Source: Helianthus annuus (Eukaryota > Streptophyta > Magnoliopsida > Asterales > Asteraceae). Taken from it: a DNA stretch of 64,000 nt. Position 1 is the first letter of the stretch. Every line of letters starts with the position of its first letter. Under the pieces are notes generated by a model. That model saw nothing but the letters and a program-made list of their open reading frames with translations. It was not told the DNA's origin and ran no database searches. Below are positions 49,834-60,023 of the stretch, one piece after another. A program made the translations under genes and the position numbers. The DNA is taken from NCBI RefSeq assembly GCF_002127325.2, contig NC_035437.2, forward strand, positions 170,243,498-170,307,497, written 5' to 3'.

Positions 49834-49839
49834 AGTCAT
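49834..49839 (-). other. Putative exon 1 coding part of the B3-like gene (Met-Thr)
   Basis: On the minus strand an ATG and one more codon (ACT) are followed directly by GTAAGT, a strong splice donor, at 49833-49828. The phase is 0 and matches the phase-0 acceptor at 5645-5646. The first upstream stop in the same frame confirms that this ATG is the first available one. Both flanks of the element A insertion carry the same degenerate word TTAGTCAACAGAAGTTAAAA, showing they were once contiguous. Without element A and one TSD copy the intron would be about 443 bp. The 5' UTR would lie rightwards of 49839. The start call is an inference from splice signals only. Confidence 0.45.
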
Positions 49840-50284
49840 TCCAAGTTCAGGTCTAATATTTGCTAAAATATGGCGTTTGGTGTGTTTGATGTTTTGAGTT
49901 TTTTGGCGTTTCTAAGATGAATGGTATATAGCAGTAAATATAACGTTTGCGGTTCGGGGTGTGTTTAATGAATGTCTGAGATGTTTTGTTTATATACGAT
50001 GTGTTTTGGCTCGTAATGGTGTTTTATTCATGAGTTTGGCGTTTTTGGTAGAGAAGTCTAAAGACCCTTTTACCCTTAATGAAACGCGTCCACTTAATAG
50101 AATTGGTGTTATTTACGAAAATGCCATCGCGCCAATCTAATCCATAGATTGTTTTGATCAGACAATCCATAACCGTTTTCACTGTTATCACACTTTTCAC
50201 CGTTTTCTCTAAATCCTGACCATATATATATCGTTATTGTGTTGCTTAAAAAAGTCTTTGTTTTCTTGCGCCTCTCTTGAAATC

Positions 50285-50319
<35 letters not shown>

Positions 50320-51637
50320 GCCTTGCGATTAGGCTCAGGCCTTTGCACATTACAATATCTTTTTGTGGATAGGTAGGCTTTGGTTTTCCCCGAGCCATTT
50401 TGACCCAACTTGTTTTAACCCAATCAATATGTGCCCCCGTAAAAAAAGATCTGGATCCGCCCTGGACCCTCCTGAAACCCCCTGTGGTTCTGCCCCTGTT
50501 TGAGAGGAACACCGAAACACGAGCACATCAACTGAAACTATATGAGTACTAATCTCAATGATTAGACAAGAAAAGAAAATACTACGAGCACATACTATGA
50601 ATTCGAAATTCACTTCAAGCGTACAACTTTGACAATGGTTTGTCCACAAATCTGAAAATACAAACATAGTTTCATTATGCATTTGTACCATTATGGATGG
50701 GCACACAACACAAACAAAAGCTATCTTTCACACGAGAAGGTTTGTCCACAAATCTAAAAGAAGTCAAAATGTGGATTTCGGAATCAATCAAAATAGTTCT
50801 CAGCACAACAAAGATACTTGCAGCAACATCCTTCAAACAAACTGGCATGTCAGTCACTGCGGAAAAGCATGTGAAAATGATTAAAACTGGACTTCTGTAA
50901 TTTGAAGCTGGTGTATATTAAAAGAATAAACACAACTGGATTTGTTGGTGATTTTTTAAATTTGAAAGTAAAACTACGGAACTTGCCTGGGTGAAGCAAT
51001 TTTAACCAAAGACTTTCATTTTTTATATAATTTTTAATAACTTGTAATATTTAAATGTTTTAAAATTTCACAATTTTGTTTATCTGTTTGTCTATAATAT
51101 TCCAATTTAAATTTTGTTAATAACCATGTTATATTCAATATAAAGTAATTTTCAAGTTGGCAAGACTAAAATAAACATTATTTTGAATATAACTCGGTTT
51201 TTAGTAATATTTATGTCGGAATGTAGACAACATTTTTCTAAAATAAAGTCATGTATTTAGATTTTCTAAAGCGTAAATAAGTTAATGAAGAAAAATTAAA
51301 TTATATGATAAATGGATTTAAAAAAAAATCAAAATTAACTTTTGCAAAGTCGCACGCCTCTAAAGCGACTTTCGTTAGATTATTTCCACCCTTCTGCGAG
51401 TAACCTACCTACTAATGCAAAAAAGTCACATTTCTAGTTCCAGTTGATTCTTTAGCCTACCTACTAATGCAAAAAAAATAACGTTTCGAGTTATAATACT
51501 TTGCTTATAGAGTGACAAGTGTCCAAGAACCTAAAACCTAAACCCACTACACCACCACCCAAATCCTAAACACCCACCCCACCCCACCACCACCCAAAAA
51601 CCTAAACCCCCACCCTCACAACCCCCCCCCCCACACA

Positions 51638-51669
<32 letters not shown>

Positions 51670-51970
51670 CCCTAAACACCCACCACCACCCAAAAACCTA
51701 AACCCCCACCCCAATCCCTCCTCGGCAATTTTTTATTTTTTATTTTTTATTTTTTTTTTGGGGGGGGGGGGTGGTTATGGGGGTGTTTAGGTTTTTTGGT
51801 GGTGGTGGTGGGTTTATTTTTAGGAGTCTTTGTAGGGGGCTTTGTATTTGATCCTAATCCTAAGAGTAAAAGGGCCCGCTACAACCTGTTTCAGAAGAAA
51901 TCTAAACATATGGATCATTTTACTCTAGTTCCCAGATGCTATTCATGTTAAAAAAAAATATTTAATCATA
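49840..51970. other. Intergenic region between the B3-like gene and the NLR gene
   Basis: Left part: likely 5' UTR and promoter of the B3-like gene. Poly-T run at 50287-50317. Short ORFs at 50675-50900 on both strands share the duplicated word GATTTGTGGACAAACC on the minus strand but fit no family. From 51540 to 51830 a C-rich block of CCACCACC and CCCTAAAC words is followed by its G-rich inverse, so the two can pair. No gene is supported. Confidence 0.5.
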
Positions 51971-54835
51971 TTATAAAGATATTACCAAAAAATTACGGAT
52001 TCCCTGACGTTTAAGTTCCTGCTTTATCTGATCAGCCACTCTCAAGTTCTCCCACCACTGCCTCTCTACACTGATGTTACGCAACATTGTGAGATCTCTG
52101 TTGAGAGATAGTTCTTTCAGCTCATCACACTTACGTATTTCCAAGGTGCTCAATGAAGGCCAGTTCATATCTGAGCAGATCCTCTTCAGCCTTGGAAGAT
52201 TGTCAAGTACAAGAGTTATCAGTGTTGGTAAAATATCACCACCACTAGTTGATAACATATTGATCTCTTCAATAGCTGAGCATTCTCTTATCTCAAGGTG
52301 CTTGATACGCATAGCTTTTTGAACCACATTTTTTGAGAATAGTACTTCTAATTGAGAACATTCACTAAGAACCAAAGTCTCAAGGTTCGAGAAGCCATGG
52401 TTGTTCAGAATAAGGGTTTTGATGTTGTTGCATCTTTGAACCAAACAATTGTGAATGTTGCGACTTAAGAGCCCGATTTGATCTAGATGCTTTACGGAAT
52501 CATCTTTCATCATGATGATAGCTTTTACATGATCCAAAACCCGTTCAATTACAGAGTCGTGGACAATCTGATCACAAGATAGTACAAAGCTACTAAAAAC
52601 TTTGATTGACATTTGAATTTCACTTTTTGACGTCATTCGAGAACCAATATAAACTTGTAGTGCATTATAGAGGTTCACTCTTTCATTTAAAATGTGTTGA
52701 AGGCTACCTTGTTTTGGAATGAAGATTTTTAATGTATATCCAGATAGTTGAATGACATCTATACTTTCATCTTTGAAGTGAACTTGAAGTGTGGTTAATT
52801 CTTTCAAAGAGTCAATATTCTTTATGATATCTTCTATCACCTCATTGCAGCATGTATTGTTTGAAGCCATATCATTTTGTTTCACATCTATTATCAACTC
52901 TTTCAATGATGATAATTCAGATATCATAAGACGACTCAAAGGACCTTCTCTGTTGATAGAGACTAACAATCGCCTTAAACGCTTCAAACTTTTGATATCA
53001 TGTGGTATCTCATTGATTAAACAACCGCGTATATCAAGAACTTCAAGCATATTATTTGGGCCTTCTATTTTGAAAGGAAGCTTGTTTAAGATAGCACAAC
53101 CATTCACATAAAGAACTTTAAGCTTTCGCAAGCTACTCATAGGGAGCTCGAGTTCAAGTTTTGTCTTGTAGAGGTCTAAAACAATTAACTCTTTCGTATG
53201 ATCAAAAAAGGAGCTCCAAATGTTTTCCAACTTTGATTGTTTTCGTAGAAATAGTGTGGTGAGCTTTAGACAACGTACGTCAGTAGATAAAACATTAACT
53301 CCACTATCAACCAAAGAGATCCAGTGCATATCTTCCCAATTGTAACTTTGTATATTTTCTCGCTCTTCTTCTACTACTAAACATTTGATTTCATGATGTT
53401 CTTGCAAGAGATTTATTGTTGCCGCCCTACATATTTTGTTAATGGTAACATATTGCCCATTGGAACCTTTGGTAAGTAAAGCCAGTTCTAAAAGACGCCC
53501 TAATATATCTTCCCCAATCAAATCATTTCCAAGAAAACCATTAGCTGCCCAACAATCAAATAAGCAATCTACAGGAATTTTGTGTTCTTTAGGATATAAA
53601 AGGCTAAAAAGAAAGCATTTTTTTTGGTTTTCATCTAGGCCATCATGATAACTGAAGTGCAAGAATTTCTCCATTTGTTTCATATATATGTCCCGCTTCT
53701 CTGCAGGTCTCTTTAGTATTTCTAAACCATTTCTCCAACTGTTGGGAGTTTTATTTGATGCAAACTTCCGTGCAACTATTTCAATGAGGGCGAAATAACC
53801 ACCGCATAGTTTAGCTACATCACGAGCAATGGTTGTAATCTCATCATTGTCAGTTATATCGTCCATATCTTTGAAAAAGTTTTCAAACAACTCCCATGAG
53901 TCAGCATCACTTAACATTCCCATTTCTACACCAACAGCTTTACCAAATGGAGAGACAGGTAAGTATGTTGTGTAGATTATTTTGCTACCATTTGTGTTAT
54001 TTGGTATACCAATAGCACCAAGATCAATCTTCTCTTTCTTGACATCATCCAATAACAACAGATATTTTGCATCAGTCAACTCTCGACGTATCTTGGTACT
54101 TATCGTGCCAATATCATCTTCGATACCAATACACAATCCTAGTCTTTTAGAAATTATACGTTGGATGCCAGCTACAGTACTCTGATATTTGTTCCGATTT
54201 TCAAATTCCGAAGCAGGTAGCCAAATGACTATATGAAACTTTTTATGATTAGCAATTGCTTCATGATTGTTCAGATGTTGGAGTAGAACTGTTTTCCCTG
54301 TCCCTGAAATGCCATGCACTTTGATTGTGTCGTGAGCATCATCATTCACATACTGTATTAGCCGATCCAATTTTTCTTTGAGTGCTGGAACATTTTCAAT
54401 GGTTATTGGTTTAGGCAACTGAGCAACAACACGATTTATGTTTTTCATCTTCAAGTCATGTTCCATTTTTTCTCCTTTTTGTATAACATCTTTTATGTTA
54501 GCACTCATTGTGTTAATCTCTTGAATCAAACCATGTCGACTAACATGTTTCCAAATAACCTTCTCTAAATTTGAAAACTTAGTTGACAGTTCGCGCACAT
54601 TACCATCAGTTTGATCTACTTCACTTAACCACTGCTCAATGGCATTGCCTGGAAACCAATATATCGCGTGTGTTTTTTCTACACTTTCTCTTAGTGTACG
54701 TAGTCTACTCATATTTTCTTGCAAATGTGAATGACTGTTTGTCAATGTTATTTTAGTCTCACCACACTTGATACACAAACTTAACGCACCCGTACAAGTT
54801 TGGATTGCCCCAAACCCTACATCAGGGCACGCCAT
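51971..54835 (-). CDS. CC-NB-LRR immune receptor, RPS2/RPS5-like (954 aa)
   Basis: A single exon runs from ATG 54835 to a stop at 51971. Residues 1-140 are a helical coiled-coil region. The NB-ARC domain has the P-loop GISGTGKT (175-182), kinase 2 LLLLDDV (259-265), RNBS-B GSKIIYTT (283-290) and RNBS-D-like CFLFSLLYPKEHKIP. LRRs follow from about 515 to 930, and the WW-containing end (VERQWWENL) is typical of RPS2/RPS5-type receptors. Two motifs are degenerate: GLPL is CGGYFAL (344-350), and the MHD triplet that holds the nucleotide is INK (465-467). Such proteins detect pathogen effectors at plant membranes and trigger cell death. The frame is open throughout, so it may be functional, a decoy, or newly silent. 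Confidence 0.93.
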   Translation of the reverse strand: MACPDVGFGAIQTCTGALSLCIKCGETKITLTNSHSHLQENMSRLRTLRESVEKTHAIYWFPGNAIEQWLSEVDQTDGNVRELSTKFSNLEKVIWKHVSRHGLIQEINTMSANIKDVIQKGEKMEHDLKMKNINRVVAQLPKPITIENVPALKEKLDRLIQYVNDDAHDTIKVHGISGTGKTVLLQHLNNHEAIANHKKFHIVIWLPASEFENRNKYQSTVAGIQRIISKRLGLCIGIEDDIGTISTKIRRELTDAKYLLLLDDVKKEKIDLGAIGIPNNTNGSKIIYTTYLPVSPFGKAVGVEMGMLSDADSWELFENFFKDMDDITDNDEITTIARDVAKLCGGYFALIEIVARKFASNKTPNSWRNGLEILKRPAEKRDIYMKQMEKFLHFSYHDGLDENQKKCFLFSLLYPKEHKIPVDCLFDCWAANGFLGNDLIGEDILGRLLELALLTKGSNGQYVTINKICRAATINLLQEHHEIKCLVVEEERENIQSYNWEDMHWISLVDSGVNVLSTDVRCLKLTTLFLRKQSKLENIWSSFFDHTKELIVLDLYKTKLELELPMSSLRKLKVLYVNGCAILNKLPFKIEGPNNMLEVLDIRGCLINEIPHDIKSLKRLRRLLVSINREGPLSRLMISELSSLKELIIDVKQNDMASNNTCCNEVIEDIIKNIDSLKELTTLQVHFKDESIDVIQLSGYTLKIFIPKQGSLQHILNERVNLYNALQVYIGSRMTSKSEIQMSIKVFSSFVLSCDQIVHDSVIERVLDHVKAIIMMKDDSVKHLDQIGLLSRNIHNCLVQRCNNIKTLILNNHGFSNLETLVLSECSQLEVLFSKNVVQKAMRIKHLEIRECSAIEEINMLSTSGGDILPTLITLVLDNLPRLKRICSDMNWPSLSTLEIRKCDELKELSLNRDLTMLRNISVERQWWENLRVADQIKQELKRQGIRNFLVISL

Positions 54836-54967
54836 TTTGATGTTCCAAACCTGTACATATGGAACACAATAATCAATAAACCACTGATGATGACTGATTT
54901 GCTATAAACAATATATTCATAGAAAACTGCAACTACTCTGTGAAATTTGTTTCATAGTAAAAAAAAA

Positions 54968-55501
54968 GGGAAATTGGGCTGTAATAATCCCACCTAGACC
55001 TTATTGGCCATTAATAATCCCACCTCAGAATATTCCCCCACAACAGTCCCACCTTTCACCTATTTTTCCTACAATGGTCCCCCGTTAAAAAAACTTAACG
55101 GGGTTAAGCTTTTTTTCCAAATTACAAACAGATTTTTAGGGATTTTGATTAGAATGATGATACGAGTCCATTAATGTAAAATTTGCCTCGAAACGGTGCT
55201 CCAAACGATGAAAACGACGCTTCAATTCGGGTGTTTAAATTTCCAATTAACCAAAATCAAGTCACTTTGAGCACCATTTCGAGGCAAGTTTTACATCAAT
55301 GGACTCGTATCGTCGTTCTGATCCAAAGCCCTAAAAAATCTGTTTGTAATTTGGAAAAAAGCTTAACTCCGTTAAGTTTTTTTAACGGGGGACCATTGTA
55401 AGAAAAATAGGTGAAAGGTGGGACTGGTGGGGGGAATATTCTGAGGTGGGATTATTAATGGCCAATAAGGTCTAGATGGGATTATTACAGGCCAATTCCC
55501 C
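54968..55501. mobile_element. Palindromic MITE in the NLR promoter
   Basis: Inverted arms of about 235 bp (54968-55203 and 55262-55501) start GGGAAATTGGGCTGTAATAA and, in reverse complement, GGGGAATTGGCCTGTAATAA. The loop is about 60 bp. A-runs of at least nine bases on both sides fit a 9-bp TSD of Mutator type, but homopolymers cannot prove it. It ends 132 bp upstream of the NLR start codon. Confidence 0.85.
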
Positions 55502-55514
55502 AAAAAAAAAAAAA

Positions 55515-56495
55515 GGTTTTCACTTGAAGAGTAAAAGTGGAGAAAACAGCGTGGAAAGATCTCTGAAAGAACACAAATTATATTTTTCCATAACTCAGAT
55601 CCAACAAAATAAGTGAATCCTTGTTTGTGTATGTAGTAAAGAAGAACAATGGGTTCTTTGTAAAGACGAAAAGCATAAACAAAAGAAAAACCGACGACTG
55701 CAACTACATATTGAAAACAGCAAAGAAATTAAACCACTACGACCAATAATTTGGCCCGTGCAAGGTGCCCAACCCGTATGGTTTATGGCCGGGCAGTGTA
55801 ACTCTAATATCAAGTGGGTTTTAGGTAGGGATGTAAACGAGCCGTCCTACATGTGAGCTACTCAAGATTGGCTTGAAAAAAAACATGAATAAGTCGAGCT
55901 TAAACGAGTCAGCCCGAGCCTAAAAATAAACTTGTTTAGTAACGAACATGATTTTGACGTTCACTTATCGAGCTCGAGTCGGCTCACGTGCCTAAATGAA
56001 CATGTGATTTATATAACTTTTATTTAATGTATTAAATATATATTTGTATAATAATAATTACTATTTATCAAATTTGATAAAAATAAATAATTAAATATGA
56101 TGGATGAATATAATTTATGAGATAAATAAAATGGTAGATGGTATATATTATTTATTAGATGAATGATATATATGTTGGATCTGAGAGTGTGTGTTTGTGT
56201 GTGTTTTTAATAAAAGTTGTTTAATAATACAAAGAAAATCAATACATTTAAATAAGAAACAGATCATTCAATACACAACTGGATTTGGAAAATGATTGTC
56301 TAATGATTCATATATTGTTGGGTTATGTAAGATCTGCTAATGATGAAAGCCAAAACCCAAGGGCATAAGTTAGAATACTTTCAATGTTCAGAAGTTTCTC
56401 CCTTGAAAGCTTCTCAAACAACCACCTAAACTACTGGAACAGAACTGTTGTCTTAAAGAAATAAGAGAACAAGTACAAAGTGCTGGAATGAAAAG
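55515..56495. other. Intergenic, with a hAT-like dispersed repeat fragment
   Basis: At 55826-55990 the words GGGATGTAAACGAGCCG and CGAGCTCGAGTCGGCTC resemble a widespread plant hAT-type MITE. The rest is AT-rich without a supported gene. Confidence 0.35.
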
Positions 56496-56905
56496 TGTTG
56501 GGTCAACTAGTCAAAGTCAACAAACTGAAGACTAGAAGACCAAGTCAACAAGTCAAAGAAAGACCAGAAGTACTGGATTTCAAAAGTGTTGGAATCCACC
56601 AGCAGTTTTGGAATCCTAGTTATTTTGTTTGTAATTTACAACAGTTTTCTTTTAGTGTTTATTTACTATTTGTCCATCAATTTTGCAAAACTGTTGGCCG
56701 TTACAACATTTAATAGTTTGTTTAGAGTCGTTTTCATGATGATGTCACCAACAGTTCTCTCCTCTATAAATAGTTCTCTCTGGAATTCGTAAATGTAACT
56801 CTAAGAGCTGAAAAGCAGAAGAACTTAGAGAGAGAGTTCGCCTGGTGAGGGGATTGATTGTATTAAGACATGAATAATATAAGAATATTTTGACAATCAT
56901 TCCCA
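56496..56905 (+). repeat. Possible copia LTR remnant
   Basis: It begins TGTTGGGTCAACTAGTC and has a TATAAATA box at 56765-56772, followed by a leader-like purine-rich stretch. Its 3' end was not found. A decayed copia gag in the same orientation lies 1.3 kb further on (58140-58650), so both may come from one element. Confidence 0.4.
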
Positions 56906-57155
56906 AATCAAGTAGTGTCTATGATTAAATAAAAGCCTCGAGCAATATTTACAGAACAACATCTAATTTTCAAATGCTAGAGTTGTTTAATATACTTAAT
57001 GATTAAATAAAAAAATCTAGTTTGCACCTTCTTCGCACACAGTAAATATACAACCCATGCATGTTGCTCGCAGTATATACATGTAGACAAAAGATCAAAT
57101 ACAAATAAAATTAACGTACAAAACGTACGAACTGAAGGTTTTACTAAAAAAACGT

Positions 57156-57750
57156 GGTGGCATTTTTGTAATTATTAGTAATTATCAAAATTACTCTACA
57201 AATGATCCTGTAGAGTAATTTTTATCTTTGTAGAGTAATTTTGTAAAATGTTCTTGTAGAGTAATTTTGATATTGTAGGGTAATTATCAAAATTACTCTA
57301 CAAGTGCATCAAAATTACTCTGCATCAAAATTACTTTACAAGTGAATCAAAATTACTCTGCAAGTTTATCAAACAACATATAATTCAAAATTACTCTACA
57401 AATGATCCTGTAGAGTAATTTTGATATTGTAGAGTAATTTTTTAAAATGACCCTGTAGAGTAATTTTGATCTTGTAGAGTAATTTTGTAAATTTTTTTTA
57501 GCATTTAGTTATAGGGTTTAGCTTTATGGTTTAGTTTTCAGCATTTAGTTTGGGTGGGGGAGGGGGGGGAGGTTTTTTGGGGTTTTTTTTTTTTTTTTTT
57601 TTTTTTGCTGATGTATAGTTTTTTTGATCAAAATTACTCTACAAGAACATTTTACAAAATTACTCTACAAGATCAAAATTACTCTACAGTATCATTTGTA
57701 GAGTAATTTTGATAATTACCCTACAAGCAGATAATTACAAAAATGCCACC
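57156..57750. mobile_element. TIR element with many short subterminal repeats
   Basis: The ends are a perfect inverted pair of GGTGGCATTTTTGTAATTAT (57156-57175 and 57731-57750). Inside are about 19 copies of AATTACTCTACAA or its complement, in both orientations. A T-run lies at 57587-57606. No ORF. Subterminal repeats of this kind usually bind the transposase in hAT or CACTA-type elements; the superfamily is not settled. Confidence 0.8.
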
Positions 57751-58139
57751 GCTTGCTTTTGCCTTTTTCATGCTATTCATACGTTTAGTACGTTAAAGTT
57801 ATTTGTACATGAACTTTATTCTATACATGTAAGAAGGTCGCATAACTAAAATTCCATGGTGTCTTAAAACCCTATTGAACGGGTACATCGTACACCAGTG
57901 GAAAAATTATTGATATGGAAAAGGACCACCGAAGTAATCTGGGTAACAATTCTACAACAAAGTCCGTCATTTTTGGACATGATTCCATAAACCCCATCGA
58001 CCACGTCTTGTCGACGAACGATCGGCCTTGCCAACTCAAACCGCTTCATGACGAAATAATTATGGGAAAAGATGTTAGATTCATATGTTTAGGGGAATCA
58101 TCAAATGAACTATTAAGTACAGAAGGCAGAGATAGGAAT

Positions 58140-58650
58140 ATTAATGGAGGTAGTTGGAGAAGGTGAAGGAGTCAGTCTAAGACTAGGAGAGATTTGACCT
58201 GCTAGAACTACAAAGAGGTGGGGCACTAAAGGAATAAGTGACAGATTGGAAAAAAAGAAGAATTGAACGTTTCAATAGACGACGTAGAAAGGAAACAATG
58301 AAAAATTTGAGGAGCAACTTGGATTCCTGGGTGATGGATTCTAGTGCATCGTTTCATGCCACCCATATAAGTGAAACAATGAAGAATCTGAAAGTTGGTG
58401 ACTTTGGAAAGGTACAAATGGCGAATGATGATATTCAAGAGGTTACGCGTATGGGTGACTTTAACTTTAAGACTTTAGCCGTAACCACATGGACCTTCAT
58501 GGGCATGATGCCGAGTTTAAAGATGGATTAAGGAAGGTAATCAAGGGGAACCTAGTTGTTGCTTCTGGCAAGAACAGGTGTTCGATGTATCTAGTCAAGA
58601 TACCGTCAAAAGGAATGGTTATTCCAGTTCTGAATCAAAATAAATTCTAG
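58140..58650 (+). pseudogene. Decayed copia gag/protease fragment
   Basis: Three pieces in changing frames match a Tnt1-like copia protein. A broken zinc knuckle (C-stop-NYKEVGH) is at about 58196-58235. A protease start WVMDSSASFHATH, in which the usual DSGA is DSSA, with DFGKVQMANDD lies at 58330-58440. A pre-integrase segment (GLRKVIKGNLVVASGKN, then CSMYLVKIP) lies at 58522-58610 and ends in a stop. No RT or integrase follows. It is a relic with no function expected. Confidence 0.75.
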
Positions 58651-59028
58651 TTTACAAAATCTTATTGGAAGAAAAATGGTTAGCTTTGCAAGTGATAAAC
58701 CTAGAGTCAAGCGTTGTAGACGGCGTTGTCATGTGGGCTTGAGATTTCCCACCGGCATTGAGAGTAAATGAGTGTCGACTGGCGTGGTTTGATTGGGGGT
58801 CCCACCTCCCCAATAGCCGTTGGACCCCAACGGCATAATTTAAAAAAAAAAGATTTTTCATTTAAAAAAAATATTTCACCTCCTCTATATATAAAACTAC
58901 CATTTTCACCATTTTCATTCTACCCAACTCCTTCTCAACTCTCTTTTTTTATAAAATATCTACCACTTTTATAAAAAATAATGCATTAACCACAACTTTG
59001 ATCCGAACAACCCATATGGTTTGGGTAA
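58651..59028. other. Intergenic, no gene seen
   Basis: Contains an inverted pair around GGTGGGAAATC-like words and a TATATATA tract near 58890; it may be the 5' flank of the Harbinger-type relic. Confidence 0.4.
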
Positions 59029-59690
59029 AATGCCGAAAAAAGCTTCGCCGCCTCAAAGGTCTAAGCCGATGTAACCACTTTTTAATGATGTGCACTTATT
59101 AGCATACGTTCATCTTCTTGCCAACCTACCTTTTAGGTTTCCACAACAACCACTAACTCCTCTATCACAAACTCCACCTACATCCGAATCCGTACCAAAA
59201 ACTCAACCTACACCACCCGAATCCTCTAGGCGAAGAAAACGAAACCATAAAAACAACTAAGTTCGAAAAGGAAAAAGCAAAAGAGGATCGTCGTGTACAT
59301 CCGTGGACAAACGAAGAAGAGTTGGTGTTGACGATTTGCTTTCGATTTCAGAGAATTCGGTTATAGGTATATTTTTATTTTTTTTATTGTAAAAATGCAT
59401 TTCATAACTATAACATATTTTTTTAAAATGTATATTTTTCTGATAGGTATCAACCAACATAGTGACGATTTTTGGAACCGAATTAATGACCTTTTTCACA
59501 ATACTTTGGGATGAGATTTCTATCGGAAAAATGATAGTTTCTCGTCTAAGTGGCGTGAAATAAACTCCGCCATGACCGCCTTCAACGACAACTACAACAA
59601 TCTAAAGTACAACCCAAAAAATGGCAAAACGGACACCAACTTGTTGACGCATGCGATGTCCTTCTATAATTTTTTTATGTTTCGGTTTTT
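59029..59690 (+). pseudogene. Myb/SANT-like protein of PIF/Harbinger type, decayed
   Basis: A PWTNEEELVLT segment near 59300, SENSVI before an 80-bp intron (59367-59446, GT...AG) and INQHSDDFWNRINDLFHNTL after it match the Myb/SANT-like accessory protein of plant PIF/Harbinger transposons. One frameshift lies before the intron near 59335 and an in-frame TGA follows HNTLG; the frame then continues DFYRKNDSFSSKWREIN. In intact elements this protein helps the transposase enter the nucleus and bind DNA. No transposase is seen here. Confidence 0.7.
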
Positions 59691-60023
59691 TATGTTTTGT
59701 TTTTTAGTTTAAATTAAGTAATGGTTTATGTAATCGTTTTTTAGTTATGTAATCTCTTTTTATTTAAATTATATAATTTTTTTATTATTGTAAATTATTA
59801 TATTATTAATAATGTTATTTTGTAACAAAATTAATAGAAAATATATATATTTTTAATAGAAAATAATAATATTAAATAGGTGCCACGTGCCGAATAACGC
59901 CCCTCTTCCACGCCCCTTCCCACATCCCCTTTTTTTCCACCACACCAGTACTCTGACATGCGCTGACGTGGCGTCCACATGTCGAATAGCACTCATTCTT
60001 CAAGCCCCTCCACACCGTGTGGT
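59691..60023. other. Intergenic, AT-rich, no gene seen
   Basis: T- and A-rich up to 59880, then GC-richer CCACGTGCC and CTGACGTGGCG words that may be the end of the Harbinger-type relic. Confidence 0.4.

Noticed and set aside
50109..50512. ORFs with long Lys runs
   Set aside because: Caused by a poly-T tract read on the minus strand.
51600..51720. CCCTAAAC words suggesting an interstitial telomere repeat
   Set aside because: The plant telomere unit CCCTAAA is not repeated in tandem here; the words sit in C-rich low-complexity sequence.
57915..58166. 83-aa plus-strand ORF
   Set aside because: No domain; lies between a MITE and a decayed copia gag and is probably part of that relic.
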